DNA of 64,000 nt from the NCBI RefSeq assembly GCF_001039355.2, contig NW_019773736.1:869073-933072 (forward strand), written 5' to 3'. Each line of letters starts with the position of its first letter. The stretch's first letter is position 1. Origin of the DNA: Lingula anatina (Eukaryota > Brachiopoda > Lingulata > Lingulida > Lingulidae). This document shows positions 62,616 through 64,000 of this stretch, one piece after another. A program made the position numbers and the translations under genes. The notes beneath the pieces were generated by a model that worked only from the letters and a program-made list of their open reading frames with translations, did not search any database and had not been told where the DNA came from.

Positions 62616-62690
62616 TGGAGTCAGTGGCTCAGTAGATAAGACGGCAGAAAAGTAAGCAGGAGATATAGGGTTCGAAGTGATGTAGGAAAA
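62616..62690 (+). repeat. tRNA-like module 3 (SINE-type)
   Basis: A-box tggctcagtagataag from 62625 and B-box-like gggttcgaagt at 62668-62678. A-box and B-box spacing is about 43 bp. Degenerate as a tRNA but clearly of the same style as the two modules upstream. Confidence 0.45.
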
Positions 62691-64000
62691 ATGAAAATAC
62701 TTTTGCAAGTTTTGAACGAAATAAAGCATTTGTACGTTTATTACGTCAACATTAATTATTTACAGCATTAAAAATTTAACAAAAAAAATGAAAATATAAC
62801 ATTGTATACTCTAAATTAAATTAAAATTTAACTAACAGAAAAAGACGGTATATATCTGTAAATAGAACAAGAAGATATTATGCACTTTGAACGTTGTTAC
62901 TAAAAGACGGAATCCTTTGATTTACAAAAAAAAAAAAAAAAGTTCAAGATTGTAACATTTGAAAGACTTTGGCAAGAACTGATAACAGAGAAAATGGATT
63001 TTTTAAACAAATTGTACTTGACATTTTTTTTGTCAAAGTTCACATTAGTGCCTTGTCTTCCTCAAATTCCATCAAAACATTTCCGTTCAAATTCAGAGAT
63101 TATAACAATTTTTAAAATGCAAATAATCTGCTGTAAGCGTCATTCGTGCACTAACGCACACACTCATGTAAGCACACCTTGTCCTATGTCGTCTTGTTGA
63201 TGTTCGCACACCAAATCGAACTGTAGCCAAAATTTCTTTATGTTTGTAAAATTTCTGCTTGCTTTGCCAGTCGATATTTTTTCAAATTTTGTTTTCTATT
63301 TGTTTTCTAAATCCTAAAATAAATATCATACGTGACGTAATTGTGGGTGAAAATTTACATTTGCAAATCATGGGAATCGTGAGCGACATAAAGATATAGA
63401 TGGTGTACAAGATTATCCAAGTCTTAGCCAATCAGAATTGTATACTAACAAAACTGAAAAGGTTACGCAAAAATCATGGTACTTGAAGCGACTTTTCACA
63501 TTCAATTAGAATTAACTCTGGTTCTCGGTGTTCAGTGATGACACTAAGCACAAATAACACAACATGGACATGCAGGACTGATATATAACTAGTCTTTCTC
63601 AACCCCTCCCCCCCCTTGATCTAGAAATAAATTAAAATGTATAAGAATACAGAACAACTTTAATTAGAACGCTCTTCTGCATATTTTAGGCGTTTTTTCA
63701 CTTTAAAAATTCAAACCAAACGAAGTATTAAGGTTTACAAACACTTTGGAAGAATATCGAATTTGCCATTTAGAGGAACAAAATATTTTCAAATAACATT
63801 TTAGAATACTCATTACCTCCCAAAAATTGGGCTTTGCGAGTGATTTTTGAAGTACATTGCAAGTGATTTTGAAAATTTGGAATGCAAAAGGCTATGATAA
63901 ATGTCAGTCCTACAGAAAAATTTCAATGGACAACCGAAATCTAAATGAAGTAAATTTCCCGTTTTTGTTTTTTGACACTTCTGTTTTGTAATATAACTCC

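Larger units (their letters stand above)
58870..64000. other. intergenic region downstream of UNC5
   Basis: About 5 kb, AT-rich but with more CpG than the gene body. No supportable gene on either strand; the open frames are short and lack recognisable motifs or splice partners. It contains a 27-base poly(T) at about 61506-61532, the tRNA-like cluster at 62.3-62.7 kb, an A-run near 62927-62941 and a C-run at 63608-63616. Confidence 0.6.

Noticed and set aside
1-64000. CRISPR arrays, operons, prophage or other prokaryotic systems
   Set aside because: The spliced animal genes, poly(A) signals and intron structure leave no room for them, and no regular spacer-repeat array was seen.

Overview
This is eukaryotic DNA from an animal. 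It is AT-rich, has long introns with GT..AG boundaries and AATAAA/ATTAAA poly(A) signals, and carries two animal-specific genes on the + strand. The dominant gene encodes a netrin receptor of the UNC5 family and fills about 49 kb (9520-57126 coding, 3' UTR to about 58.6 kb). The species cannot be fixed from the sequence. The single, complete UNC5 with two Ig, two TSP1, ZU5, UPA and death domains, together with the intron sizes and a mosaic CpG pattern, suits an invertebrate bilaterian (lophotrochozoan, ambulacrarian or cephalochordate). I do not claim more than that.

Layout. (1) 1-2.8 kb: the 3' end of a gene with sperm-tail PG-rich (STPG/SHIPPO) repeats, with one internal exon and two competing last exons, each followed by AATAAA. 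(2) About 2.8-9.5 kb: intergenic DNA, clearly CpG-rich, with a 196-N gap, a GT microsatellite and one exon-like stretch on the minus strand. (3) 9.52-28.78 kb: two alternative UNC5 first exons, 19 kb apart. Each has a strong-context ATG, a signal peptide and a donor in the same phase. The intron between them holds a TIR transposon of about 660 bp, a duplicated 1.4-kb block bounded by single Ns, and a MITE-like inverted repeat. (4) 29.26-57.13 kb: sixteen shared UNC5 exons. The ectodomain modules come first: Ig1, Ig2, TSP1-1, TSP1-2 and a 36-nt microexon. The membrane-spanning exon follows, then a 19-codon juxtamembrane exon, then seven exons plus the last for the linker, ZU5, UPA and death domains. 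(5) 57.1-58.6 kb: 3' UTR. (6) 58.65-64 kb: CpG-rich intergenic DNA with a small inverted repeat, poly(T) and three tandem tRNA-like (SINE-type) modules.

UNC5 is the repulsive or dependence-type netrin receptor. Extracellular Ig domains bind netrin, and the cytoplasmic ZU5-UPA-death domain supermodule signals for growth-cone repulsion or, in vertebrates, apoptosis. All exon joins were checked by hand for phase. The joined reading frame is 988 codons with the upstream first exon and 980 with the internal one, and no frameshift is needed. The points most worth following are the paired signal-peptide first exons, the 12-aa microexon just before the membrane segment, the run of frame-neutral exons, the CpG mosaic that follows the gene units, and the young-looking TIR element.
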